Position numbers and translations under genes: made by a program. A model generated the notes under the pieces. The model did not search any database. It saw only the letters and a list, made by a program, of their open reading frames with translations, and was not told the DNA's origin. Positions 1 through 7,652 of a stretch of DNA of 37,050 bases are shown here, in pieces. This DNA is from an uncultured Gammaproteobacteria bacterium (GTDB taxonomy: Bacteria; Pseudomonadota; Gammaproteobacteria; Pseudomonadales; Pseudohongiellaceae): the NCBI GenBank assembly GCA_913031035.1, contig CAJWGN010000019.1, forward strand, positions 1 to 37,050. Reading direction: 5' to 3'. Within the stretch, counting starts at the first letter, position 1. Every line of letters begins with the position of its first letter.

Positions 1-7
1 AGGGGCA

Positions 8-37
8 AGTGAAAGTGTTAGTGTTAGTGATAGTGAT
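8..37. repeat. Degenerate AGTGNN hexamer repeat at left edge
   Basis: Five consecutive hexamers read AGTGAA, AGTGTT, AGTGTT, AGTGAT, AGTGAT. They end six bases before the first possible start codon of the quinone hydroxylase gene. Every frame-1 hexamer boundary carries a stop codon, so this is not a continuation of that gene. Whether the array extends further left cannot be seen. Confidence 0.7.
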
Positions 38-42
38 ATCCA

Positions 43-1308
43 GTGGCTTTGCCTATAATGGCGTTTATGAAATCTCCCCATCAAATTGATGTTGATATCG
101 CTATTGTAGGTGCTGGCCTAGTGGGAGCAACCTTCGCTCATCTTTTGTCCCGTTTGCCCCTTAATGTTGCATTAATAGATCGTCGAGAGTTTGGCCCTTT
201 AAAAGCTCCATTCGACTCTACCGAGTTGGAGTTTGATCCTCGTGTTAGCGCTCTCACCGAGGCGTCAAAGCTTCTTTTTCAAAAGTTAGACATCTGGGAG
301 GCAATCACAGATAAGCGCGCGAGCCCCTATCAGGAGATGGAAGTATGGGACGCTGATGGAACTGGCGCTATTGATTTTTCAGCCAGAGAAATTGGCAGCA
401 GCGAGCTAGGCCATATTGTTGAGAATTCGCTTATTTTATCTGCGCTACACGATTCACTGGCATCGATAGAGAACCTTGAGCTTATTGGCGGTGTGGCAAT
501 TGAGCAGCTCACCCTCGGCAATAACAATGGGGATAAAGCCCGTATAACCACAGAGTCAGGTACGGTCATATCGGCCTCACTGGTAGTAGCGGCCGATGGA
601 GGCAACTCTCTTATTCGCAAACTCGCTAATATTGACACTAAAGAATGGGATTATGAGCATACCGCTATTGTAACCACTGTGAAAACGCAATTACCTCACG
701 GGGCGAAGGCTCTGCAGCGTTTTATGAGTAGTGGCCCACTAGCATTTCTGCCCTTATCCCTGGGCCAAAACTCTGCTGATCAGCATTACTGTTCTATTGT
801 TTGGTCTTGCCTGCCAGAGCTTGCTGAATCCCTGATGGCGCTTCCGGAGGCACATTTTAATGAATCTCTAGAACAGGCCATAGAGTCGAGGCTTGGCAAA
901 ATAGAGTTCAGCGCAAAGAGATTTGCGGTGCCGCTTAGGCAAAGGCATGGCAAAAAATACTATCAGAATAACGTGGTTTTAGTAGGAGATGCTGCCCATA
1001 CTATTCACCCATTAGCAGGGCAGGGGGTTAATCTAGGCTTGCTGGATGTCGCCGCGCTGGCAGAAGAATTACGCCAAGGGCTTAAGAGCGGCCGCTCGGT
1101 CTTCGACCCTGTAGTGCTTGGCCGCTATGAACGAAAGCGCCGTGGCCACAACCTCACTACAATGTGGGCGATGGAAGGGTTTAAGCGTCTATTTGCCGAA
1201 GAGAGATTGCCGGTTAGGTGGTTGCGTAACGTGGGACTTAAAAGTGTTAACAGCCTGCCGCTGCTGAAAAATCAAATTGCTCGTAAGGCGATGGGGCTGG
1301 ATGGTTAA
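43..1308 (+). CDS. UbiH/UbiF/VisC-family FAD-dependent quinone hydroxylase
   Basis: This is a flavin monooxygenase of the family that hydroxylates the ring of ubiquinone precursors, usually at the inner face of the cytoplasmic membrane. The N-terminal Rossmann motif GAGLVG (residues 23-28) binds the FAD ADP moiety. The DG motif is at D185-G186. The family signature GDAAHTIHPLAGQGVNLG begins at G315 and contacts FAD ribityl/pyrophosphate. Length (about 415 aa) is normal for the family. The signature is closer to UbiI/UbiF than to UbiH (which has GNAAQ), but family members swap ring positions, so no symbol is given. The start is uncertain: GTG 43, ATG 58 and ATG 67 are all in frame and none has a convincing ribosome site; ATG 67 gives the most typical N-terminus. 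It converges on the minus-strand barrel gene with a 22-bp gap and no obvious terminator. Confidence 0.9.
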   Translation: MALPIMAFMKSPHQIDVDIAIVGAGLVGATFAHLLSRLPLNVALIDRREFGPLKAPFDSTELEFDPRVSALTEASKLLFQKLDIWEAITDKRASPYQEMEVWDADGTGAIDFSAREIGSSELGHIVENSLILSALHDSLASIENLELIGGVAIEQLTLGNNNGDKARITTESGTVISASLVVAADGGNSLIRKLANIDTKEWDYEHTAIVTTVKTQLPHGAKALQRFMSSGPLAFLPLSLGQNSADQHYCSIVWSCLPELAESLMALPEAHFNESLEQAIESRLGKIEFSAKRFAVPLRQRHGKKYYQNNVVLVGDAAHTIHPLAGQGVNLGLLDVAALAEELRQGLKSGRSVFDPVVLGRYERKRRGHNLTTMWAMEGFKRLFAEERLPVRWLRNVGLKSVNSLPLLKNQIARKAMGLDG

Positions 1309-1330
1309 TTCTCTCAGCCTCAGCAACTTG

Positions 1331-2716
1331 CTAGAGTTGGAAGTTGTAGCGCATTTGTAACTGCACAACATCATTATTGCGAAACTGGTAGAACACCGAG
1401 TCCTGACTTGCACTGTAATCAACAAGAAGAAAGCCCAAGTCCAAATTATCCGACCAATTGTAGTCAATGGATAGTCGGCTCACGCTGCCCCAGTTATTAG
1501 CCAGTTTGTTCCAAACCCCTACTACGCGGAATCTTTGGTTAAGCGCAGTCCAGTTAAATCGCGTGCCAAGGCTAATCTGATCGCTTGGCGCTTGCATAAA
1601 GCTGTCGTGATTTTGAGTATGGATGCTGTCGATTTCTAGGCTTAACAAAAGGTTACTGAAGCCGTTGTATTCAACCCCGGCTACGGCGAGCGTCTGATCC
1701 TTTTGATCCCAGCCGTTTAGCTGATTAAAGAAGGACTTTACATGGGGCCTGACAGTGACGCCATAGTGTGCCCCAAACTCCCCATAAAAAAGCCATGCCC
1801 CCTCCACCCAATTCGCGGCGGCTCCTATCATGCGCGTACGATTCTGATTGAAATTTACACTTGGCTGGGCTGAGCCCAGTACGTCAATATCCTGAACACT
1901 TAAGTTATTGTCATTGAATTCACCGGCTACGATTTGAAGGTCACCAGAGCTTAGCTGAGTAGATAGCCGAATGAAGCCCTCGCTTCTGTTTTTTGTTTCT
2001 TGACGGTTTAAGGCAAAGCCTACGTTACGCAGCTGAGCGAATTGATCAAATTCATCACCTTCCGGTGCGATTTGATTTCTATCGGCGTCATAAGTAACAA
2101 CCGTATCGATTAGCCAGCTCTTTAGCCGATAGCTCATGAGAGCTGCCGGGGCCGGTAGTCTCAAATCTTCGAGATCTTGTTGGGCTATGGCAAACTGATC
2201 TTCTACGTTGACCTGATCTGTGACACGGATGTATTCAGACAAACCCCAGGCGAGGATTTGATTCCCAACTTTAACGTAAAACCCGTTATCGGCTTGATAG
2301 TCGAAGTAGAAATCTCGGATTTCAAGGCGATTGCGAAGCTGATTTCTTTCTTCTTTTGAATGGGGTACATCATTTTTAATTTGATAAATTGGGTCATGAT
2401 AATATTTTCCGCTAACCCTGAAACTCGACTTATCGCTGAATTTTCCATCTGCCTGAACAAAGAGGCTAGATTGAAGACCGTTGAGCTCACTGTCGTTGCG
2501 ACTAAATAGCTGGCCAGGCTGTTCAAGGCCGTAGGAAGCGGATTGTGTGATCCAACCAATAACCGAGTAATCCGATGATTTAGTCTCTGGGATATCAATA
2601 TTGATAGTGCTAAAAAATCCGTCTTGGGCAGCGCAATAAGCGGGCGTCAAAAGTAACGCGCTGAGGCAATACCGAATGATATGATTTAACGACTTGGTGC
2701 GGATTTTTTTAAACAC
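1331..2716 (-). CDS. Outer-membrane beta-barrel protein of the MMPL/LolA-like operon
   Basis: Predicted exported outer-membrane barrel of 461 aa, function unknown. It starts at GTG 2716 with AGG six bases upstream. A basic N-terminus and hydrophobic core (about residues 13-29) form a signal peptide ending near AYCA-AQ. The rest is rich in alternating aromatic/polar strands with Asn/Asp turns, and the chain ends in a strand closing with YNFQL, as expected of a barrel. It resembles the DUF1302-like or porin-like proteins found beside MMPL transporters, but I cannot assign a Pfam family with certainty. It is the last gene of a three-gene operon, 12 bp after the LolA-like gene, so it likely provides the outer-membrane step for whatever the MMPL pump moves. 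Confidence 0.75.
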   Translation of the reverse strand: MFKKIRTKSLNHIIRYCLSALLLTPAYCAAQDGFFSTINIDIPETKSSDYSVIGWITQSASYGLEQPGQLFSRNDSELNGLQSSLFVQADGKFSDKSSFRVSGKYYHDPIYQIKNDVPHSKEERNQLRNRLEIRDFYFDYQADNGFYVKVGNQILAWGLSEYIRVTDQVNVEDQFAIAQQDLEDLRLPAPAALMSYRLKSWLIDTVVTYDADRNQIAPEGDEFDQFAQLRNVGFALNRQETKNRSEGFIRLSTQLSSGDLQIVAGEFNDNNLSVQDIDVLGSAQPSVNFNQNRTRMIGAAANWVEGAWLFYGEFGAHYGVTVRPHVKSFFNQLNGWDQKDQTLAVAGVEYNGFSNLLLSLEIDSIHTQNHDSFMQAPSDQISLGTRFNWTALNQRFRVVGVWNKLANNWGSVSRLSIDYNWSDNLDLGFLLVDYSASQDSVFYQFRNNDVVQLQMRYNFQL

Positions 2717-2728
2717 TTAAAACCTGAA

Positions 2729-3574
2729 TTAATCTAATCCGCGTTGCATATATTCAGTAGTGAACGAAGAATCATCTACCTTCACATTGTAATCGATGCT
2801 GTTAATTTGGAGTACGCTGGCATGTTCTTGACGCCCATTACGGGTAGCTATGACCTGTAATCTTTTGGTAGTCCAGATATCGTCAATCAGCTCAATCTCA
2901 GTTGAATTAAAATATTTTATTTTGTTTCCCCTAAGTTCCCAAACCTGCCCGCGAACCTGTACAAAATTGTCTTTTCTTATCCAGCTTTTCATTTTGGAAT
3001 AGCCTGTGGCATCTTCAGCCTTGTGTTTGAACTGTGCTTTCGGAATTGCTTCTACTACCCAGACCTCAAAGCCGTCAAGGGACTCCGATTCATTAACGAA
3101 AGAATAGTTATACCAGTCTAATTCATAGCCGTTGATGTCAGCATAGGTGAAATCGCTGCCTAAAAAGGAGTCAGATGTGTCGCTTGAAGCGATGCGTTTA
3201 ACGCGCTGTAAAGCTGGCAGGTACAACCAAGAGTCATCGTCTCTGTCCTGGTTCTCCCAGTCAAAATTCAAATAGGCCGTACCCCTGATGTCAGCTGGTG
3301 TTTCAAATAGCGAAAGGGCTTTGTTATCTTTGCCAAAGTCTTTTTTATAAATGCGAAGGTTTCTTACTCGTTGGCGCTCGCGGCGATCTATTAGCACCAT
3401 GGTATATTGACCTACAGAGGAGTCACCGGTGTATCGATTTTCAACTTTCATCATTACCTCATAAGCGCTTAGCTCTTGAGCATTTATAAAGCTGGAAAAA
3501 ATCGCTCCAAAAAGCGTAACCCAAAGGCTGAGAAAAATCGCAGGGCGACATCTAAAAACGCCGGTGAATCCCAT
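2729..3574 (-). CDS. LolA-like outer membrane lipoprotein-sorting family protein
   Basis: Periplasmic protein of the LolA_like (PF17131-type) family, whose fold is related to LolA/LolB and is thought to bind acyl chains or other hydrophobic ligands. The open frame begins at TTG 3589, but ATG 3574 has GGGAG eight bases upstream and gives a clean signal peptide (basic start, hydrophobic stretch about 11-28, cleavage near INA-QE), so ATG 3574 is chosen (281 aa). Family-like stretches visible are the N-terminal MMKVENRYTGD segment, a DDDSWLYLPALQRVKRI segment and SDFTYADI, all typical of this group. It sits between the MMPL gene (32-bp gap) and the barrel gene (12-bp gap). By analogy it would be a soluble periplasmic carrier between the two membranes. 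The ligand is unknown. Confidence 0.85.
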   Translation of the reverse strand: MGFTGVFRCRPAIFLSLWVTLFGAIFSSFINAQELSAYEVMMKVENRYTGDSSVGQYTMVLIDRRERQRVRNLRIYKKDFGKDNKALSLFETPADIRGTAYLNFDWENQDRDDDSWLYLPALQRVKRIASSDTSDSFLGSDFTYADINGYELDWYNYSFVNESESLDGFEVWVVEAIPKAQFKHKAEDATGYSKMKSWIRKDNFVQVRGQVWELRGNKIKYFNSTEIELIDDIWTTKRLQVIATRNGRQEHASVLQINSIDYNVKVDDSSFTTEYMQRGLD

Positions 3575-3606
3575 CTTTGCAACTCCCAATTGAAACGTGT
3601 TCTTCT

Positions 3607-5994
3607 TTAAGGATGACCTACAGCAGATTCTAAGGTGCTGTGGTGACGACTGTCGTGATTACCGTCTACTAAATACAAAATAGCAGGCAACACCAGCAGG
3701 TCTCCAAGCAAGGCCAAAGACATAATGATTGCGCCAAACAACCCTACATAAATCACTGTTGTGAACGAAGCGAAACACAGAACACTGAATCCAGACACTA
3801 ACACGATAGAGCTAAATACGACGGCTCTTCCCGACTCATTCATAGAGCGTTGAATAGCATCATGAGTATTGGCGCCCTGTTCTTTTGCTAGTAAGTATCT
3901 ACTCATCACATGAATAGCATCATCTACTGCAATGCCCATTGTCATAGCGAAGACGATAACAGCGCTCAGGTCCATAAAAATCCCTAAAAAACCCGCTACG
4001 CTTCCCGCCAGAATTATCGGTAATATGCTGGGAATAATTGATAGCAATCCATATTTGAATGATCTGAATAGGACGATAAAAAATGCAGTAATCACGGTTA
4101 ATGCTATTAGAAAACTCGTCACCATACCGTCGGAAACATAGACATCTTGGACTGTAGCGAGCGCCATAGTGCCTGTCAAAATTGGGCTTAGCTCACTAAA
4201 ATTGGACATCAGATATTCATTGATGGTGTCCAATTCTGCTTTCATTGCGGATGCTTCCATATTAATTACGGGCACGACTAAGCGCGCCATCTGATTGTCA
4301 AAATCTTTGAGGTCTGAGAGGTCTTCATTAGCTCCAGAGCTTTCATAAAGAAGAAGAGATTGCGCTGTCATAGATGCAGAATCGGGGATTCGATAATATT
4401 CCGGGTCATCGCTGTGCAGGGATTGATTGATTTCTTTTAGGTAGTCTACAAGAGAGTTAATGGGTCCAAGTTCTTTCCGCTGAGACAGCCAGGTCTGTAT
4501 AGTCTCCATCTTGGCTAGGAAGTCGGGGTGTTTCACGCCATCATATTCATCAGAGTCCAAGATTACATCTAGGGTCATCATGCCTCTAAAGGTTTCGTCG
4601 AAATACTCAATGTCTTGGCGGGTTTGACTTGATTCTTTGAAAAGAGTGACATAGTTAGTATCGACTTTGATACTTGGTAAATAAAGTATGGAAAAGATCA
4701 GCGCCATCATGCTAATCGCTAAAATGGGATTACGTTGCTTAAGGGTAAAGTCGGGAATATTCTGGGTAAGTTTTGAAATGAAACCGGCGTCTAAAACATT
4801 TTTAGTTTTGCTGGATATGTTGCCTAAGTAACTCAGCATGGCAGGCAGTACGGTGAGAGAAAAAAGAAAAAGTACCAATGGCCCAATCGCGCCTAGTAAT
4901 GCAAATTCCTTAATAGGTATTATCTTGGTTATAGACAGCGCAAAAAAACCAGCCGAAGTGGTTATAGCAGTAAAAAACGCAGGGACCCAAATGTGCTCTA
5001 TTGTTTTTAGTGCCGAGTCTTTACTATTTATCCCCGAATACGTTAAGTGAAAGAATTGAATAAGAACGTGCACCGTTATGCCAATGCCAATGATTATTAA
5101 GGTTGGTGCTAAGGCCGCGCTGTCGATAGTAGTGTGTGGGATCTTTAAGTAATATTGTAGCTCTAAGACAATGAGCAAGCTGCTGGCAATAGCGAGCCAA
5201 GGAAACAGCGTGGCAGCTAAGGAGCGGAAGCTGATGTAGAGAATGGCTATCATCAAGGAAATCATTATTGGTATCAAAAAACCAGTATCTTCAGCGGTGA
5301 CTGTTTCAAAACGTTCGTTCACCAAAGGGTAGCCCGACAGATGTAAAACATACTGGTCAGACTCGAAATTTTCTGATGCCACAAACTGATAAAGATCTTG
5401 TACTAATTCAACTTTGTGTTCTGAGGTTTCCTCTCTATATTCCACCCTCGCGGATATTCTAGCGTGGCGAAAATCTTTTGTTATCAATGTTCCCAAGGCA
5501 AGTTTTTCAGACCGCAGAACATCCTTTATTTCTTCGATTGCCTTGTCGTTTCCAATTACGTCTTCGATTTTTTCAATTAAGTAGTCGGTTCGCAGGTCAT
5601 CTCCACTGGCATGAATATATTGGAAGTTAGTTATCGAGCGTAGCTGAGTTATATAGGGATGGAACTCCAAAAATTCTGACATGCGCTGCATGGCAACCAA
5701 GGTTTCTGGTTGAAACACATCAGCGGCTGTACCGGTAGCTTCAAAACCAATCAGCAGGTACTCGTTATCACCAAAAAATTCTTCAAGTTTATCGAATTCA
5801 ATTAGGGTTGGGTCACCGGCTACAAAATAGCGCTCTGTATTGTTGTCGAAGGGAATTGGGCCGCCGGTAAGAAGCATCGCTGGGATAAGTAATAGGGTAG
5901 CTATAATTATAGGCAGGCGCCCTGCAATTACCGCACGGGCCCACGCGTTAATGAACGTGGTCAACAGCTCTCTCCGGCAGTGCGCTTTGCGCAC
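3607..5994 (-). CDS. MMPL/RND-superfamily transporter (patched-like)
   Basis: Large inner-membrane transporter of about 790 aa, the usual size for bacterial MMPL proteins of the HpnN/patched type. It shows two similar halves: an N-terminal helix, a large periplasmic domain (about 45-235), a block of five helices resembling a sterol-sensing domain, then a repeat of this layout. Such pumps use the proton gradient to move lipids or hydrophobic compounds across the envelope. It is first in an operon with a LolA-like protein and a barrel. Start choice is open: the first in-frame start is GTG 5994, but it lies inside a perfect hairpin. TTG 5964 has GGAG about seven bases upstream and removes only ten polar residues, so it may be the true start. 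Substrate unknown. Confidence 0.88.
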   Translation of the reverse strand: MRKAHCRRELLTTFINAWARAVIAGRLPIIIATLLLIPAMLLTGGPIPFDNNTERYFVAGDPTLIEFDKLEEFFGDNEYLLIGFEATGTAADVFQPETLVAMQRMSEFLEFHPYITQLRSITNFQYIHASGDDLRTDYLIEKIEDVIGNDKAIEEIKDVLRSEKLALGTLITKDFRHARISARVEYREETSEHKVELVQDLYQFVASENFESDQYVLHLSGYPLVNERFETVTAEDTGFLIPIMISLMIAILYISFRSLAATLFPWLAIASSLLIVLELQYYLKIPHTTIDSAALAPTLIIIGIGITVHVLIQFFHLTYSGINSKDSALKTIEHIWVPAFFTAITTSAGFFALSITKIIPIKEFALLGAIGPLVLFLFSLTVLPAMLSYLGNISSKTKNVLDAGFISKLTQNIPDFTLKQRNPILAISMMALIFSILYLPSIKVDTNYVTLFKESSQTRQDIEYFDETFRGMMTLDVILDSDEYDGVKHPDFLAKMETIQTWLSQRKELGPINSLVDYLKEINQSLHSDDPEYYRIPDSASMTAQSLLLYESSGANEDLSDLKDFDNQMARLVVPVINMEASAMKAELDTINEYLMSNFSELSPILTGTMALATVQDVYVSDGMVTSFLIALTVITAFFIVLFRSFKYGLLSIIPSILPIILAGSVAGFLGIFMDLSAVIVFAMTMGIAVDDAIHVMSRYLLAKEQGANTHDAIQRSMNESGRAVVFSSIVLVSGFSVLCFASFTTVIYVGLFGAIIMSLALLGDLLVLPAILYLVDGNHDSRHHSTLESAVGHP

Positions 5995-5995
5995 T
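5979..5995. repeat. Perfect 7-bp hairpin over the MMPL start region
   Basis: AGTGCGC, loop TTT, GCGCACT. On the minus strand the stem includes the outermost GTG codon of the MMPL frame. On the plus strand it is followed by ATTTTATTTTT, so it could also act as a weak terminator or translation-control hairpin. Confidence 0.6.
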
Positions 5996-6267
5996 ATTTT
6001 ATTTTTATGAAAATCGTTTTGTAGCCAGCGTCACGATACACAAGGCATGTTGACGGTTGGTGTCCACAAACTTCGGGGGTAGTGTAATACGCGAGGTTTC
6101 GGCCGTAAAGCGAAGCCCGCTTACACGAAGATTGTGGGTTATCGAAATAGGAAAACTTCAATTAATAGAATTTCTTATGTAGATTTCTTAATGTCAGTCG
6201 ATAGTAATCTTGGACGGCAATTTAGCCTTGTCTTTTTAGTAATCCGTTCGTAAGGAGTGGTGTTTTA

Positions 6268-6456
6268 ATGTCTAAGGAACTTAAATTTCCCTTTGATCTG
6301 GATCTGAGTGGTCTTGATACGGGAAGCATAACCAACATTCTCAATGATATTGAGCATCATTTGCCATTAATGGATTCAGACGGTGATCTTAGCCAGCTGC
6401 TCGAAGTGAAAGAGTTCTTCGAAGGTGAATTGATGGAATTCAGGCGCCTGCACTAA
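6268..6456 (+). CDS. Small acidic protein of unknown function (62 aa)
   Basis: I do not recognise this protein. It has no signal peptide or membrane segment and is strongly acidic, with a run of Asp/Glu/Leu residues and a central stretch predicted helical (about 20-58). It is supported by AAGGAG upstream of ATG 6268 and by standing alone in a region otherwise free of genes, between the divergent MMPL operon and the methyltransferase-like gene. It could be a small regulator or adaptor, but nothing in the sequence says which. It is not part of a larger broken gene: no extension is visible in other frames. Confidence 0.6.
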   Translation: MSKELKFPFDLDLSGLDTGSITNILNDIEHHLPLMDSDGDLSQLLEVKEFFEGELMEFRRLH

Positions 6457-6669
6457 AGCTACAGTCTGGAGTATTGCAGCCGCGGTTTGGCGATTCCGGG
6501 CGCAAGCTACCGAATACAATGTACTCTCCCCCTCCCCTTGGTTTACTCTGACAAGCCTTGCTTAACAGCAGGGTCATAATAATAACGAAGAAAATCCGAG
6601 CTACGCTAGTTCCTGATGTGTCGGTAAACGAGGCATGTCACCTCTACAAATTTTAAAAGGGTAAATAAC

Positions 6670-7389
6670 ATGAAAACAGTTTTATCACTGCTTACGGCTT
6701 GTCTATTGTCCAGTGCAGCAAGCGCTGAGTTAGACACAGCAGCATTAGAGCGCGCCATGGCCAACCCAAACCGACCAGCTGCAGATAAAGAGCGAGATGC
6801 TAATCGCAAAGCCCCTGAGTTGCTTGCATTTATGGGGCTTGAAAGCGGCATGACAGCATTGGACCTAATTGCTATTGGTGGCTGGTACACCGAAGTGCTT
6901 TCCTACGCAGTAGGCGATAGCGGCAAGGTATATATGCAAAACAGCGAATCTCCGTTTGTTGAACGCAATATGCCTACTATCAACGAAAGGTTAGGGAGAT
7001 TATCTAATGTAGAGCATTGGATGAGCCCCGTTTCAGATATCCCAGCAGGCTCAGTCGATTTCGTGATGACGGCTCTTAATTTCCACGATGTATACAATCC
7101 AGACCCTGCGGCTGCTCAAGGCTTTCTGGGTCAGGTAGCTGGCGCTATGAAGACAGGCGGCATTCTAGCGGTTGTCGACCACGAAGGTTCATCGGGTGCA
7201 GATAACGTAACGTTGCACAGAATTGCGTTTGACGATGCGGTTACAGCCCTTGTTGCCAGTGGCGATTTTGCCCTGGTGAGCACTAGCAACATGCTAAACA
7301 ACCTAGCGGACGACCACACTAAGGGGCCGTTTGATGAAAGCCTTGCTAGGAATACAGACCGCTTCGTTTTAAAGCTCGTAAAAATGTAG
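6670..7389 (+). CDS. Exported class I SAM-methyltransferase-like protein
   Basis: A 239-aa protein related to the predicted methyltransferases of the COG4798 type. ATG 6670 is preceded by AAAGGG at good spacing. The N-terminus is a signal peptide (MKTVLSLLTACLLSSAASA, cleavage before ELD); LTAC also loosely fits a lipobox. After it comes the family segment RDANRKAPELLAFMGLESGM, then motif I as LDLIAIGGWYTEVLS, where the usual acidic-GxGxG loop is reduced to a single GG pair. Later motifs are MTALNFHDVYNPD and MKTGGILAVVDHEG. Methyltransferases need cytoplasmic SAM, so an exported member with a weakened SAM loop may bind another ligand or be non-catalytic. It is monocistronic and ended by the terminator at 7418-7448. 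Confidence 0.8.
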   Translation: MKTVLSLLTACLLSSAASAELDTAALERAMANPNRPAADKERDANRKAPELLAFMGLESGMTALDLIAIGGWYTEVLSYAVGDSGKVYMQNSESPFVERNMPTINERLGRLSNVEHWMSPVSDIPAGSVDFVMTALNFHDVYNPDPAAAQGFLGQVAGAMKTGGILAVVDHEGSSGADNVTLHRIAFDDAVTALVASGDFALVSTSNMLNNLADDHTKGPFDESLARNTDRFVLKLVKM

Positions 7390-7417
7390 GCCAGAGCTTC
7401 GGGTTTGATTGATAGAG

Positions 7418-7448
7418 AAAGGGGGTTGATGAATTTGCCCCCTTTTTT
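7418..7448 (+). terminator. Rho-independent terminator of the methyltransferase-like gene
   Basis: GGGGG (7421-7425) pairs with CCCCC (7438-7442), flanked by AAA and followed by TTTTTT. The flanking A and T bases can extend the stem by three pairs. It lies 29 bp after the stop codon. Confidence 0.85.
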
Positions 7449-7652
7449 ATTGCCTGAAACTATTCGCTAAACCTATTCCTTAAAAATGCCTATTGGGGCC
7501 ATCTCCTAGGAAGAGCCTCAGAACTACTCGCTAGGACTAATGCCCCTAGCTATTGTTCCAAACTAACTGTGTTAAAATCCACAAAGGCCTAACCCACGTA
7601 GACTTAGTTACAAAACGCAAATTACTTCATCCCTCAAAATCCCGAGTAAACA

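Noticed and set aside
6050-6088. TTGACG and TGTAAT as a sigma-70 promoter for the 62-aa gene
   Set aside because: The spacing is 27 bases, far beyond the usual 16-18.
7530-7550. GCTAGG/CCTAGC inverted repeat upstream of the ABC exporter as a terminator
   Set aside because: Only six pairs and no T-tract; the terminator at 7418-7448 already closes the preceding gene.
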